DNA of 64,000 bases, from positions 62,001-126,000 of the forward strand of contig NZ_CP136594.1 in NCBI RefSeq assembly GCF_032852305.1, written 5' to 3'. Shown in pieces: positions 46,018-54,125 of the stretch. Each line of letters opens with the position of its first letter. Position 1 is the first letter of the stretch. Position numbers and translations under genes: made by a program. The notes under the pieces are model-generated. The model was given only the letters and a program-made list of their open reading frames with translations, had not been told where the DNA came from and searched no databases. The stretch is from Parasphingorhabdus sp. SCSIO 66989 (lineage in GTDB: Bacteria; Pseudomonadota; Alphaproteobacteria; Sphingomonadales; Sphingomonadaceae).

Positions 46018-46962
46018 ATGGTATCGCCAGCCGATCTTCTGCCGTCCAATATCCGCTCGCTCGCTGATTCCGAGGTGAGCGACAGCGGCAACATTACTGA
46101 TTTCCCGCTCAATATCCCGGCTCCTGTTATCAAGGAACCGGAAGGCGGTGAACGGCGGCAATATCGCACCATCTGGATTTCCGATATTCACCTTGGCACC
46201 AAGGGCTGCAATGCCGAGATGCTGATCGACTTTCTCGACAATGTCGACAGCGAGACCATGTATCTGGTCGGCGACATTATCGATGGCTGGCGGCTGAAGA
46301 AGAAATTCTACTGGCCCTCGACCCATAGCGACGTGGTCTGGCGGGTTATGAAGCGCGCCAAGCGCGGCACGCGGATCGTCTATATCCCCGGCAATCATGA
46401 TGAAATGATCCGGCCATTCTCGGGCATGAAGTTCGGTGATGTCGAGATTGAGCGCGCTGCGGTGCATGAAACCGCTGATGGCCGCAAATTGCTGGTGCTG
46501 CATGGCGATGAATTTGACACCATTATGTTGGCGCATCGCTGGCTCGCCTTTGTCGGTGACGCGCTGTATCACTTTATGATGGGTCTCAATCGCTGGGTCA
46601 ATTGGGGCCGTCAGAAGTTGGGCCTGCCCTATTGGTCGCTCTCCAAAACGGCCAAGCACAAGGTGAAAAACGCGGTCGAGTTTATATCCCGCTACGAGGA
46701 ACTTGTCGCGCGTGCCGCCAAACAGCGCGGCGTTGACGGGGTCGTCTGCGGCCATATCCATACGGCAGAAATCCGCGAAATTGACGGTGTCGAATATTAT
46801 AATGACGGCGATTGGGTCGAAGGCTGCAACGCGTTGGTCGAGAATTTCGACGGCAGCATGGAAATCCTGCACTGGGCTGATATCATGAATGCCCGAAAGA
46901 AAGCACAGAGGAAGAAGGCTGGCGCTGACGCCCCGAAAGATGGGGCACCTTTGGCAGCCTGA
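46018..46962 (+). CDS. plcP: LpxH-like metallophosphoesterase, probable phospholipase C PlcP
   Basis: 314-residue cytosolic calcineurin-like phosphoesterase. The metal motifs are complete: SDIHLG near 55, GDIIDGW near 85, GNHDE near 124, HGDEFD near 161 and GHIHTA near 244. Databases usually call such proteins UDP-2,3-diacylglucosamine diphosphatase (LpxH). In alphaproteobacteria, lipid A synthesis normally uses LpxI, and the LpxH-like protein PlcP instead cleaves membrane phospholipids to diacylglycerol during phosphate starvation. A glycosyltransferase 21 bases downstream and Pho-like boxes upstream support PlcP. ATG 46018 follows AGAGGAGAG. Confidence 0.7.
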   Translation: MVSPADLLPSNIRSLADSEVSDSGNITDFPLNIPAPVIKEPEGGERRQYRTIWISDIHLGTKGCNAEMLIDFLDNVDSETMYLVGDIIDGWRLKKKFYWPSTHSDVVWRVMKRAKRGTRIVYIPGNHDEMIRPFSGMKFGDVEIERAAVHETADGRKLLVLHGDEFDTIMLAHRWLAFVGDALYHFMMGLNRWVNWGRQKLGLPYWSLSKTAKHKVKNAVEFISRYEELVARAAKQRGVDGVVCGHIHTAEIREIDGVEYYNDGDWVEGCNALVENFDGSMEILHWADIMNARKKAQRKKAGADAPKDGAPLAA

Positions 46963-46983
46963 CACTATTTGGAGGGCAAGCGG

Positions 46984-48012
46984 ATGCGGATCGCACTTAT
47001 TACCGATGCCTGGGCACCCCAGATGAATGGCGTGGTGCGGACATTGCAGGCGGTCACGGATCGTCTGGAAGCTGCAGGCCATGATATCTGTGTGATCTCG
47101 CCCGACCAATATCTCTCTGTCCCCTGCCCCAGCTATCCCGAAATCCGGCTGGCGTTGGCCAGCACCGCCTCGGTCAGCCGCAAGATCATGGATTTTGGCC
47201 CCGATGCGATCCACATCGCTACCGAAGGCCCTTTGGGACTGGCAGCGCGGCGCTATTGCCTGCGCGCTGGCCTGCCGTTCACGACAGCGTATCACACCCA
47301 ATTCCCCGATTATGTCGCACGACGGACCGGCATCTCGGCGGACTATATCTGGCCCTATATCCGCTGGTTCCATAGCCCGGCCGAACAGATCATGGTTGCC
47401 ACCCCGTCCATCCGATCACAATTGGCAGAAAATGGTCTGGAGCGGCTGACCCATTGGGGACGCGGCGTTGATCTTGCGTGTTTCGGTCCCGATGTACCGG
47501 CGGCCGAATTCTTTGCCGATCTGCCGCGCCCTATCCAGCTCTATGTCGGCCGGGTGGCAGTGGAGAAGAATATCGAGGCTTTCCTCGAAACCAATCACCC
47601 GGGCAGCAAGGTGGTCGTCGGAGCGGGCCCGGCGCTGGAAACGCTCAAGGCGGGATATCCAGAGGCCCATTTTGTTGGTGCCAAAAAAGGCCGTGACCTC
47701 GCCAGCTATTATGCCGGGGCCGATGTCTTCGTCTTCCCAAGCCGCACCGATACATTCGGGCTGGTGATGATCGAGGCTCTGGCCAGCGGCACCCCGGTTG
47801 CCGCCTATCCGGTGGCAGGCCCGCAGGACATTATCCGCGATGGCGTCGGTGTGCTCGATGAGGATCTGCAGAGTGCCATAGCGCAGGCTCTGTCCTGCGA
47901 CCGACAGGCCGCCGCACGCTATGGCCGCACCTTCAGTTGGGAAACCAGCGCTGAACAGTTTTTACGGTCTCTCGCGCCGCTGCATCGACCATCAACGGCA
48001 TGGGCTGCTTGA
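46984..48012 (+). CDS. agt: GT4-family glycosyltransferase, probable diacylglycerol glycosyltransferase Agt
   Basis: 342-residue GT-B enzyme. The N-domain begins MRIALITDAWAPQMNGVVRTL; TAYHTQFPDYVARRTG and VATPSIRSQLAENG follow. The C-domain has LYVGRVAVEKNIEAFL and the nucleotide-sugar motif TDTFGLVMIEALASGTPV near residue 254. It resembles the MgtA/Agt group. With PlcP it would convert released diacylglycerol into glycolipids that replace phospholipids. ATG 46984 has GGAGGG nine bases upstream. A strong terminator at 48073 closes the two-gene unit. The sugar donor cannot be read. Confidence 0.7.
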   Translation: MRIALITDAWAPQMNGVVRTLQAVTDRLEAAGHDICVISPDQYLSVPCPSYPEIRLALASTASVSRKIMDFGPDAIHIATEGPLGLAARRYCLRAGLPFTTAYHTQFPDYVARRTGISADYIWPYIRWFHSPAEQIMVATPSIRSQLAENGLERLTHWGRGVDLACFGPDVPAAEFFADLPRPIQLYVGRVAVEKNIEAFLETNHPGSKVVVGAGPALETLKAGYPEAHFVGAKKGRDLASYYAGADVFVFPSRTDTFGLVMIEALASGTPVAAYPVAGPQDIIRDGVGVLDEDLQSAIAQALSCDRQAAARYGRTFSWETSAEQFLRSLAPLHRPSTAWAA

Positions 48013-48072
48013 GTTGCAACGATAATCGCCCTTGTCGCATCAGCGATAATCGCCTATCATTAGTTTATCAGA

Positions 48073-48107
48073 GGCCGCTCCTGCATGGGGCGGCCCTTAT
48101 TGTTTTT
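48073..48107 (+). terminator. intrinsic terminator of the plcP-agt unit
   Basis: A nine-pair stem GGCCGCTCC/GGGGCGGCC (one G-T pair) with loop TGCAT is followed by CTTATTGTTTTT. It is 60 bases past the agt stop. Confidence 0.85.
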
Positions 48108-48170
48108 ACAATCCGCCGCTAATCAAATGAACCGAAAACCGGGCATAGCGGCGCACAGGAGTTACTAATC

Positions 48171-48875
48171 ATGGCACATCCGTTGATGCCGCACGCCACC
48201 GCATCCTGGTTGGTCGACAATACCGGCCTGACCTTTGAGCAGATCGCCGAATTTTGCGGCCTGCATATCCTCGAAGTACAGGCCATGGCTGATGATCTGG
48301 CGAGCACCAAATATACCGGCCGCGATCCGGTACAGGCGGGCGAGCTGACCATGGAAGAAATCGAAAAGGCGCAGGCTGACCCGGAATATAGCATGGTCAT
48401 CACCAAAGGCCCGGAGCAGAAGCACCGCACCAAGGGCCCGCGTTACACCCCGGTTTCCAAGCGACAGGACAAGCCCGATGGCATTGCCTGGCTGCTGCGT
48501 AACCACCCGGAAATTTCCGATGCACAGGTCGGCAAGCTGATCGGCACCACGCGCAACACCATCAACGCTATCCGCGATCGCACGCACTGGAATATCGCTA
48601 ATATTCAGCCCAAAGACCCGGTGACGCTGGGCCTGTGCAGCCAGCGTGAGCTCGATGCCGTCGTCGCCAAGGCCGCGAAGAAGGCTGGCCTGAGCGAAGA
48701 AGCGCCCGAGGACAACAAGCTGGGCGGTGATCGTGCTGCGCTGATCGAGGAATTGCAGGCCGAACGCGAAGCGGACAAGCTGGCGGCAGAAAAGGCCGCA
48801 CGCGAGGCGGAAGCTGAGGCCGCCGCGCAGGAGATGCTGGGCGGCGAAGCACCTTCGGGTGACCCGCTCGCCTGA
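48171..48875 (+). CDS. trcR: cell-cycle transcriptional regulator TrcR (DUF1013)
   Basis: 234 residues; the DUF1013 core occupies the first ~175: MPHATASWLVDNTGLTFEQIAEFCGLH, IAWLLRNHPEISDAQVGKLIGTTRNTINAI (a helix-turn-helix) and VTLGLCSQRELDAVVAKA. TrcR is an essential alphaproteobacterial factor that associates with RNA polymerase in cell-cycle control. The C-terminus is a Glu/Ala-rich coiled-coil extension (from about 185). ATG 48171 follows an ACAGGAG ribosome site. Confidence 0.9.
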   Translation: MAHPLMPHATASWLVDNTGLTFEQIAEFCGLHILEVQAMADDLASTKYTGRDPVQAGELTMEEIEKAQADPEYSMVITKGPEQKHRTKGPRYTPVSKRQDKPDGIAWLLRNHPEISDAQVGKLIGTTRNTINAIRDRTHWNIANIQPKDPVTLGLCSQRELDAVVAKAAKKAGLSEEAPEDNKLGGDRAALIEELQAEREADKLAAEKAAREAEAEAAAQEMLGGEAPSGDPLA

Positions 48876-48883
48876 GCGCGCAA

Positions 48884-50029
48884 TTGGCCCATAAAGCTCC
48901 AGCCTGGCCTAAAGCCGCGACACCCCCTGAGGTAACGCCTTCGGTGCTGGAGGCGTTGGCCGATCACGGGCTGGAACCCAATCAGCACAAAGGCCTGCAT
49001 TATCCGCTCGGCAATCACGCCCCGGAATATGGCACGCTGTTTCCGCTGCTGCCTGATATTGGCTGGACGCGGCTGCCGGTTCCCGGTTCGCTCAACCATA
49101 TCAATATCTGGCTGCTGGCCGATCGTGATGATGAGGGCGATGGAATTGCGATTGTCGATACCGGCCTCAACATTCCCGCCTCGCGCGAAGCATGGGAAAC
49201 ACTGCTCGCGGGCGATTTGCAGGGTAAACGCATAACCCGCGTTATCTGCACCCATTTCCACCCAGATCATGTCGGTTGTGCCGGGTGGCTGTGCGAGACG
49301 CAGGGTGTGCGGCTTTGGATGAATCGCACCGAATGGCTGATGGCGCGGATGCTCACTGCCGATATTCGCGAGGCACCGCCGGAAGCCGCGATAACCCAGA
49401 TGCGCTATGCCGGTTGGGATGAAGAGCGGCTGGACAAGATGCGCAGCCGTGGCTGGGGCAATTTTGCCAAGGCGGTTTCGCCGCTACCGGTAACCCATGT
49501 GCGGCTGGAGGATGAGCAGGTGATTACGGTCGGTGGCCGCAATTGGCGCATCCTTACTGGCGGCGGGCATACACCGGAGCATTGCTGTCTGGTCGATGAG
49601 GAGAATGGCGTGGTCATTGCCGGTGACCAGATATTGCCGCGCATCACCTCCAATGTTTCCGTATCGGTCAGCGAACCATTGGCTGATCCGCTTGGCGAAT
49701 GGCTGGAAAGTATCGCCAAATTCCGAGCCCGCCTGAGCGAAGATATGCTCGTCCTTCCTGCCCATGGCTTCCCTTTTACCGGCGTGTTTGAGCGGCTCGA
49801 TGTGCTGGCAGGTGGCCATCATAATCAGCTTGAGGCTCTGGAGCATGCGCTTGGCCAAAAACCGATGCGCGCTGTCGATACCTTTGGCCTGCTGTTTGCA
49901 CGCAAGATTGACGACAGCGTCTATGGCCTCGCCACCGGAGAAGCGATGGCGCATTTGCGGCATCTCGAAGTCACCGGACGCGCCATCGTCGAGAACCGCG
50001 ATGGTGTTGGCTGGTTCAGCGCTGGCTGA
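48884..50029 (+). CDS. MBL-fold metallo-hydrolase
   Basis: 381-residue metallo-beta-lactamase-fold hydrolase. The metal motif THFHPDH is intact, with the Asp in IVDTGLN upstream, TGGGHTPEHCCLV and AGDQILP following, and a helical C-terminal cap. It resembles the LACTB2/RNase-Z-like MBL group acting on esters or thioesters; the substrate is unknown. The only upstream start I see is TTG 48884 (MAHKAPAWP), 8 bases after trcR, so it is probably cotranscribed with trcR. An in-frame GTG about 50 bases further is an alternative. Confidence 0.85.
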   Translation: MAHKAPAWPKAATPPEVTPSVLEALADHGLEPNQHKGLHYPLGNHAPEYGTLFPLLPDIGWTRLPVPGSLNHINIWLLADRDDEGDGIAIVDTGLNIPASREAWETLLAGDLQGKRITRVICTHFHPDHVGCAGWLCETQGVRLWMNRTEWLMARMLTADIREAPPEAAITQMRYAGWDEERLDKMRSRGWGNFAKAVSPLPVTHVRLEDEQVITVGGRNWRILTGGGHTPEHCCLVDEENGVVIAGDQILPRITSNVSVSVSEPLADPLGEWLESIAKFRARLSEDMLVLPAHGFPFTGVFERLDVLAGGHHNQLEALEHALGQKPMRAVDTFGLLFARKIDDSVYGLATGEAMAHLRHLEVTGRAIVENRDGVGWFSAG

Positions 50030-50171
50030 CGTTACCTCCGCTTACAAACTTGCGCTTTATCGCAAGCTGCCATAGAGCGGCGCTATAGCGGTTGGGTCAC
50101 GCTTTCCCCGCATTTTGCGCGTTGCCTTGCTATGATGCAACTTGACATGCCTTAGCGATGAAAGCCTGAAA

Positions 50172-51878
50172 ATGACCGATAGCGCCATGCTTGCCCCCGA
50201 ACATGACGACGCCCCGCCAATCTGGACAACGCATTATAATCATCCGACCCAATGGGACCAGTTTTTCGCGCCGATGAGCATGCCCGACATGTTCTTCCGC
50301 TCTGCCGGACGCAAGGGCGAGGCGCCGCTGATCGATTTTATGGGTCGCAAATACAGCTATGCCGAAACCGCATCAGGCGTCTGCCGCGTTGCCAAGGGCC
50401 TGCAAGATATGGGGCTGGGCAAGGGCGATCGTATCGGGCTTTTCTTGCCCAATGTGCCGCATTATGTCGCCGCCTATTATGGCGCCATGGCGGCGGGATG
50501 CACCGTGGTCAATTTCTCGCCGCTCTACACCGTTGATGAGCTGACGCATCAGGTTGAGGATAGCGGCACGCAGGTGCTGTTCACCCTGTCTGCTGCGGCG
50601 TTGCTGCCTACGGCGCTGGAAGTGCTGGAAAAATCCAGCCTTGAGCGGCTGATTGTCGGCTCGGTTGCGGGTGCACTGCCCGGCGGCAAATCACTCTTCT
50701 ATCGTCTGTTCAAGGGCAAGGAGACGGTCAAAAAACCCGATGATGAGCGCATCACCAGTTTCTCGACACTGATCGATAATGATGGCGCGTTTCACCGCGC
50801 CTCCATTCGCCCGGATCAGGATATTGCCCTGCTGCAATATACCGGCGGCACCACCGGCACGCCCAAGGGCGCGATGCTGACGCACCAGAATCTCACCGCC
50901 AATGCCCGCCAGGTGAACCGCATTGACCCGGATCATGATGCCGAAGACCGGATCCTGGGTGTGCTTCCCTTCTTCCATGTCTTCGCCAATACCTGCGTGC
51001 TCAACCGCACCGTTCTCAATGGCGGCGAGATGGTCATTCTGCCGCGCTTTGATGCGGTGCAGGCGCTCAAGGCGATTGACCGCACCAAGGTCACTGCGCT
51101 GCCCGGCGTGCCGACCATGTATCAGGCCTTGCTTGACAATCCGCGGATTGAGCAGACCAATTTCTCGCCGCTACGCGCCTGTATCTCGGGCGGCGCGCCG
51201 CTGCCTGCCGAAGTCAAAAAGAAGTTTGAGGCCAAGACCGGCGCCAAGGTGGTCGAAGGCTATGGCCTGACCGAGTCCAGCGGGGTGGTTTCGGCAAATC
51301 CTTATGAGGGCCTCAACAAATCAGGCACCATTGGACAGCCAGTGCCCGGCACTTTGGTGCGCCTTGTCGACAAGGAAGACCCGAACAAGGAAGTTCCCAA
51401 GGGCGAGCCGGGCGAGATCATCTTTTCCGGGCCGCAGGTAATGAAGGGCTATTGGAACCGGCCCGATGCCGATGAAGAGGTGTTTATCAACGGCTATCTG
51501 CGCACCGGCGATGTCGGCCAGATTGACGAGGATGGCTATATCCGCATCGTCGACCGCATCAAGGACATGATCGCGGTTGGTGGCTTCAAGGTCTTTCCCA
51601 GCGAGGTGGAGAAGGTTCTGTATCAGCATGACGCGGTGAAAGAGGCGCTGGTGATCGGGGTTGCTGACGAATATCGCGGTGAATCCCCCAAGGCGTTTGT
51701 GACACTAGAGGAAGGTAAAACCGAGGTGGCAGGCGACGCCATCATGCAATGGCTCAACCCGCAACTGGGCAAGCATGAACGGGTTGTCGATGTCGTTACC
51801 CGCGATGAATTGCCCAAAACACTCATCGGTAAACTTGACCGCAAAGCCCTGCGGGCCGAAGAGGCGGATGCCGTCTGA
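50172..51878 (+). CDS. fadD: long-chain fatty acid--CoA ligase
   Basis: 568-residue ANL-superfamily enzyme making acyl-CoA from fatty acid, ATP and CoA. The P-loop YTGGTTGTPKGAM is near residue 222, A4/A5 motif VEGYGLTESSGVV near 362, and YLRTGDVGQIDEDGYIRIVDRIKDMI near 450. The catalytic Lys is in LPKTLIGKLDRKALR at the end. The pattern fits FadD-type long-chain ligases. ATG 50172 (MTDSAML) is chosen; an earlier start at 50142 is possible. It is followed by a GC-rich repeat that separates it from the convergent OYE gene. Confidence 0.9.
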   Translation: MTDSAMLAPEHDDAPPIWTTHYNHPTQWDQFFAPMSMPDMFFRSAGRKGEAPLIDFMGRKYSYAETASGVCRVAKGLQDMGLGKGDRIGLFLPNVPHYVAAYYGAMAAGCTVVNFSPLYTVDELTHQVEDSGTQVLFTLSAAALLPTALEVLEKSSLERLIVGSVAGALPGGKSLFYRLFKGKETVKKPDDERITSFSTLIDNDGAFHRASIRPDQDIALLQYTGGTTGTPKGAMLTHQNLTANARQVNRIDPDHDAEDRILGVLPFFHVFANTCVLNRTVLNGGEMVILPRFDAVQALKAIDRTKVTALPGVPTMYQALLDNPRIEQTNFSPLRACISGGAPLPAEVKKKFEAKTGAKVVEGYGLTESSGVVSANPYEGLNKSGTIGQPVPGTLVRLVDKEDPNKEVPKGEPGEIIFSGPQVMKGYWNRPDADEEVFINGYLRTGDVGQIDEDGYIRIVDRIKDMIAVGGFKVFPSEVEKVLYQHDAVKEALVIGVADEYRGESPKAFVTLEEGKTEVAGDAIMQWLNPQLGKHERVVDVVTRDELPKTLIGKLDRKALRAEEADAV

Positions 51879-51884
51879 TCAATT

Positions 51885-52037
51885 CCCCTCCCGTTTACGG
51901 GAGGGGTTAGGGGTGGGGCGATGCGCAGCATCGCTCGTGTCAGCGAACTTCTGAACGTACCGCATGCCCACCCCGCTGCGACTAGACCTCGCTTCGCTCG
52001 ATAAGTCTCACTGCCCCTCCCGGAAACGGGAGGGGAG
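51885..52037. repeat. dispersed GC-rich repeat, copy 2, with palindromic ends
   Basis: Both ends are inverted CCCCTCCCG/CGGGAGGGG hairpins (51885-51906 and 52014-52035). Between them lie GCGATGC-GCA-GCATCGC, CCCCGCTGCGACTA and AAGTCTCACTG, the last two shared with the copy at 40355-40427. It fills the gap between the convergent fadD and OYE genes and may act as a bidirectional terminator. Confidence 0.75.
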
Positions 52038-52047
52038 TAATGCCGTT

Positions 52048-53349
52048 TTACCCCCTGATCCGGTTTCGCTCTGCCATAAGTTGCTTGTTGCGGTCCTCGA
52101 CCATGCGAAACGCCTGGAATGGCGTCAGTGACGGGTCCATCGCGCCGGTTTCTGCAAGCGCATAGATCTGGCCGTAAAACCAGTATTGCACGGCAAAAGT
52201 ATCCACCGTCTTGATCAGCTGGAAGGCGCGCAGCCAGCTTAGCCAGGAGGGCAGCAATCGCAGTTCACCCTCGGGCGAAGGCAGGTGGTCAATGGTGCCT
52301 TCCAACAGCTGTTTCGGCGCATCGGGCATGACGCACATCGGGCGGCCCAGGCCGATCATATCCGCCGCTCCGCTTTCCAGTGCATAGTCCATCGCCACCC
52401 GGGTTCGAAAACCGCCGGTTACCATCAGCGGCACCGACACCGTCTCTTGCATTGCTTTGGCAAAATCGACGAAATAAGCCTCGCGCTTGGCGGTGGACGG
52501 CGCAACATTCTGCGGTTCTTCGGCTTCCACGCCTTCAACGCCCAGCAGCTTGGGCTGTTCATAGGTGCCGCCGGAAATCTCCAGCAGATCGACCCCGGCA
52601 TTGGCGAGCCATTGCGCCACCTGCAGGCTGTCCTCAAAGGCAAAGCCCCCGCGCTGAAAATCGGCGCTGTTCAGCTTGACCGCAATGGTGAACTCTTTGC
52701 CGACACTGGCGCGCACCTTGCCCACCGTTTCAAGCAATATGCGGGCACGATTTTCGAGCGAACCGCCATAATCATCGTCTCGGATATTGCTGCGTGGGCT
52801 GAGGAAAGAGGACAGCAAATAGCCATGCGCGGCATGAATTTGCACACCGGTGAAACCAGCTTCTTTGGTGACGGCGGCGGTGGCGGCAAATCCATCAACC
52901 ACATCGCCAATTTCTTCCAGCGTCAGTGCCTCTGGCGTGCCAAACTGGCCGCCGGGAAGACCCAGCTTCACCGCAGAGGGCGCTTTGGGATTGGGGTTGA
53001 CCAGCTTTGTCGTCTGGCGCCCGCTATGACTGAGCTGGGCCCAAAAGTGATTGCCATTGGCGGTCGCCGCTTTGGCCCAGCGGGTCAGCGCGGGCAAAGC
53101 ATCATCAATGCTCTTTCCAGCGATGATGACATTGCCGGGGCGTTCCAGATGGTCCGGATCAATCATGATATTGCCGCTGATCAACACGCCGGCACCGCCT
53201 TGTGACCAATGGCCATAAAGCTGTTCCAGCGCCTCTGTCGGGACACCATCGGGGCGGGCCAGACCTTCGGTCATCGCCGCCTTGGCGATGCGGTTGGGGA
53301 TTACGGCACCATTAGGAAGGGTGAGCGGACTATCTAGAGTTACCGCCAT
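52048..53349 (-). CDS. NADH:flavin oxidoreductase, Old Yellow Enzyme family
   Basis: 433-residue FMN TIM-barrel ene-reductase-like protein. It starts LDSPLTLPNGAVIPNRIAKAAMTEGLA, then FWAQLSHSGRQTTKLVNP (the H-x-G substrate and flavin region) and GVQIHAAHGYLLSSFLSPRSNIRDDDYGGS, a hallmark of the 2,4-dienoyl-CoA reductase/OYE barrel. MVTGGFRTR and IGLGRPM bind the FMN phosphate. The Cys cluster and FAD/NAD domains of full-length FadH are absent. ATG 53349 has AGAGGTG upstream. The gene start is separated by over 250 bases from the next gene, with no other feature I trust. Confidence 0.88.
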   Translation of the reverse strand: MAVTLDSPLTLPNGAVIPNRIAKAAMTEGLARPDGVPTEALEQLYGHWSQGGAGVLISGNIMIDPDHLERPGNVIIAGKSIDDALPALTRWAKAATANGNHFWAQLSHSGRQTTKLVNPNPKAPSAVKLGLPGGQFGTPEALTLEEIGDVVDGFAATAAVTKEAGFTGVQIHAAHGYLLSSFLSPRSNIRDDDYGGSLENRARILLETVGKVRASVGKEFTIAVKLNSADFQRGGFAFEDSLQVAQWLANAGVDLLEISGGTYEQPKLLGVEGVEAEEPQNVAPSTAKREAYFVDFAKAMQETVSVPLMVTGGFRTRVAMDYALESGAADMIGLGRPMCVMPDAPKQLLEGTIDHLPSPEGELRLLPSWLSWLRAFQLIKTVDTFAVQYWFYGQIYALAETGAMDPSLTPFQAFRMVEDRNKQLMAERNRIRG

Positions 53350-53612
53350 ATCATCACCTCTTGTTTCTGTCTTCATGATTGGCTGTGCTGGAGTGCACTG
53401 CAACCCGTCATGCACATTTTGTAAGGGAATCACAATTTTCTCGGTAAAGATTCTTGCTTTGGTGACGCTTTTGTGAAAGCTTGTTTCTTACAGACAGGGC
53501 CTTAACAGCCAAATCTGGTGCGCAAACCGGATAGAGAAGCTGCTATAGGTTTTGGTAATAACCGCCAAGCAGCACATCATGTGCGCATAATGGCGTTATC
53601 GGGGGAAGCGAC

Positions 53613-54017
53613 ATGGCCAAGGGCATCACCAGCGAACACTCTATCAATGCAGCGCAATCTGCCGATGGCGCGGTATCGGCGAAAGAAAGCTGGTCACATC
53701 GCATGAGCAACCATATTGCCTATGCCCTGCTGGTCTATACCGGTTTGCAAATCTTTGTTGTGATGGCGGAAATGAAGGGCGACTCGCATTCGATGCTGCC
53801 CTATCTCGGTCTGGTTATCCTGATCGCACTGGTTATTCCCGCCTGCCGCCGCTTTGAAAAACGCTGGGAACATGTCGATGCCAATACAGGCGAAGAACAG
53901 CAGAGCGAAGTCTCTTCGCTGTTCCTGCGTGATTGCACCGCGTTGTGGTTGTGCGCCATTGGTCTGCCGCTCGCCATTGCCGGACTATGGCATCTCGGCA
54001 CCATGGCCATAGGCTGA
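53613..54017 (+). CDS. hypothetical membrane protein
   Basis: 134 residues with a polar leader and three predicted membrane helices (about residues 34-52, 61-76 and 110-130): NHIAYALLVYTGLQIFVVM, LPYLGLVILIALVIPACRRFE and TALWLCAIGLPLAIAGLWH. A charged loop with EKRWEHVDANTGEEQQ lies between helices two and three. I do not recognise the family. It starts at ATG 53613 and precedes pmbA by about 110 bases on the same strand. Confidence 0.7.
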   Translation: MAKGITSEHSINAAQSADGAVSAKESWSHRMSNHIAYALLVYTGLQIFVVMAEMKGDSHSMLPYLGLVILIALVIPACRRFEKRWEHVDANTGEEQQSEVSSLFLRDCTALWLCAIGLPLAIAGLWHLGTMAIG

Positions 54018-54125
54018 CCTCAGCCCCTCCCGGAATAATTGCCGATCCTTGACTAATCCCCGCCAAACAAGGCTTTGCGCCGCGGATGAATTGACCTGAT
54101 CTGCGCGCCCGCTTATGGCGCAATC

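Noticed and set aside
45961-47373. A 470-codon minus-strand frame opposite plcP and agt
   Set aside because: Both sense genes have complete catalytic motifs and good ribosome sites; the antisense product resembles nothing and lacks a ribosome site.
52285-53205. A 306-codon plus-strand frame opposite the OYE-family gene
   Set aside because: It is antisense to a well-supported flavin enzyme, and its composition is typical of a spurious frame.
53462-53479. A Pho-box-like sequence on the minus strand about 110 bases upstream of the OYE-family gene
   Set aside because: Only about 10 of 14 positions match, there is a single copy, and the gene has no known link to phosphate; probably chance.
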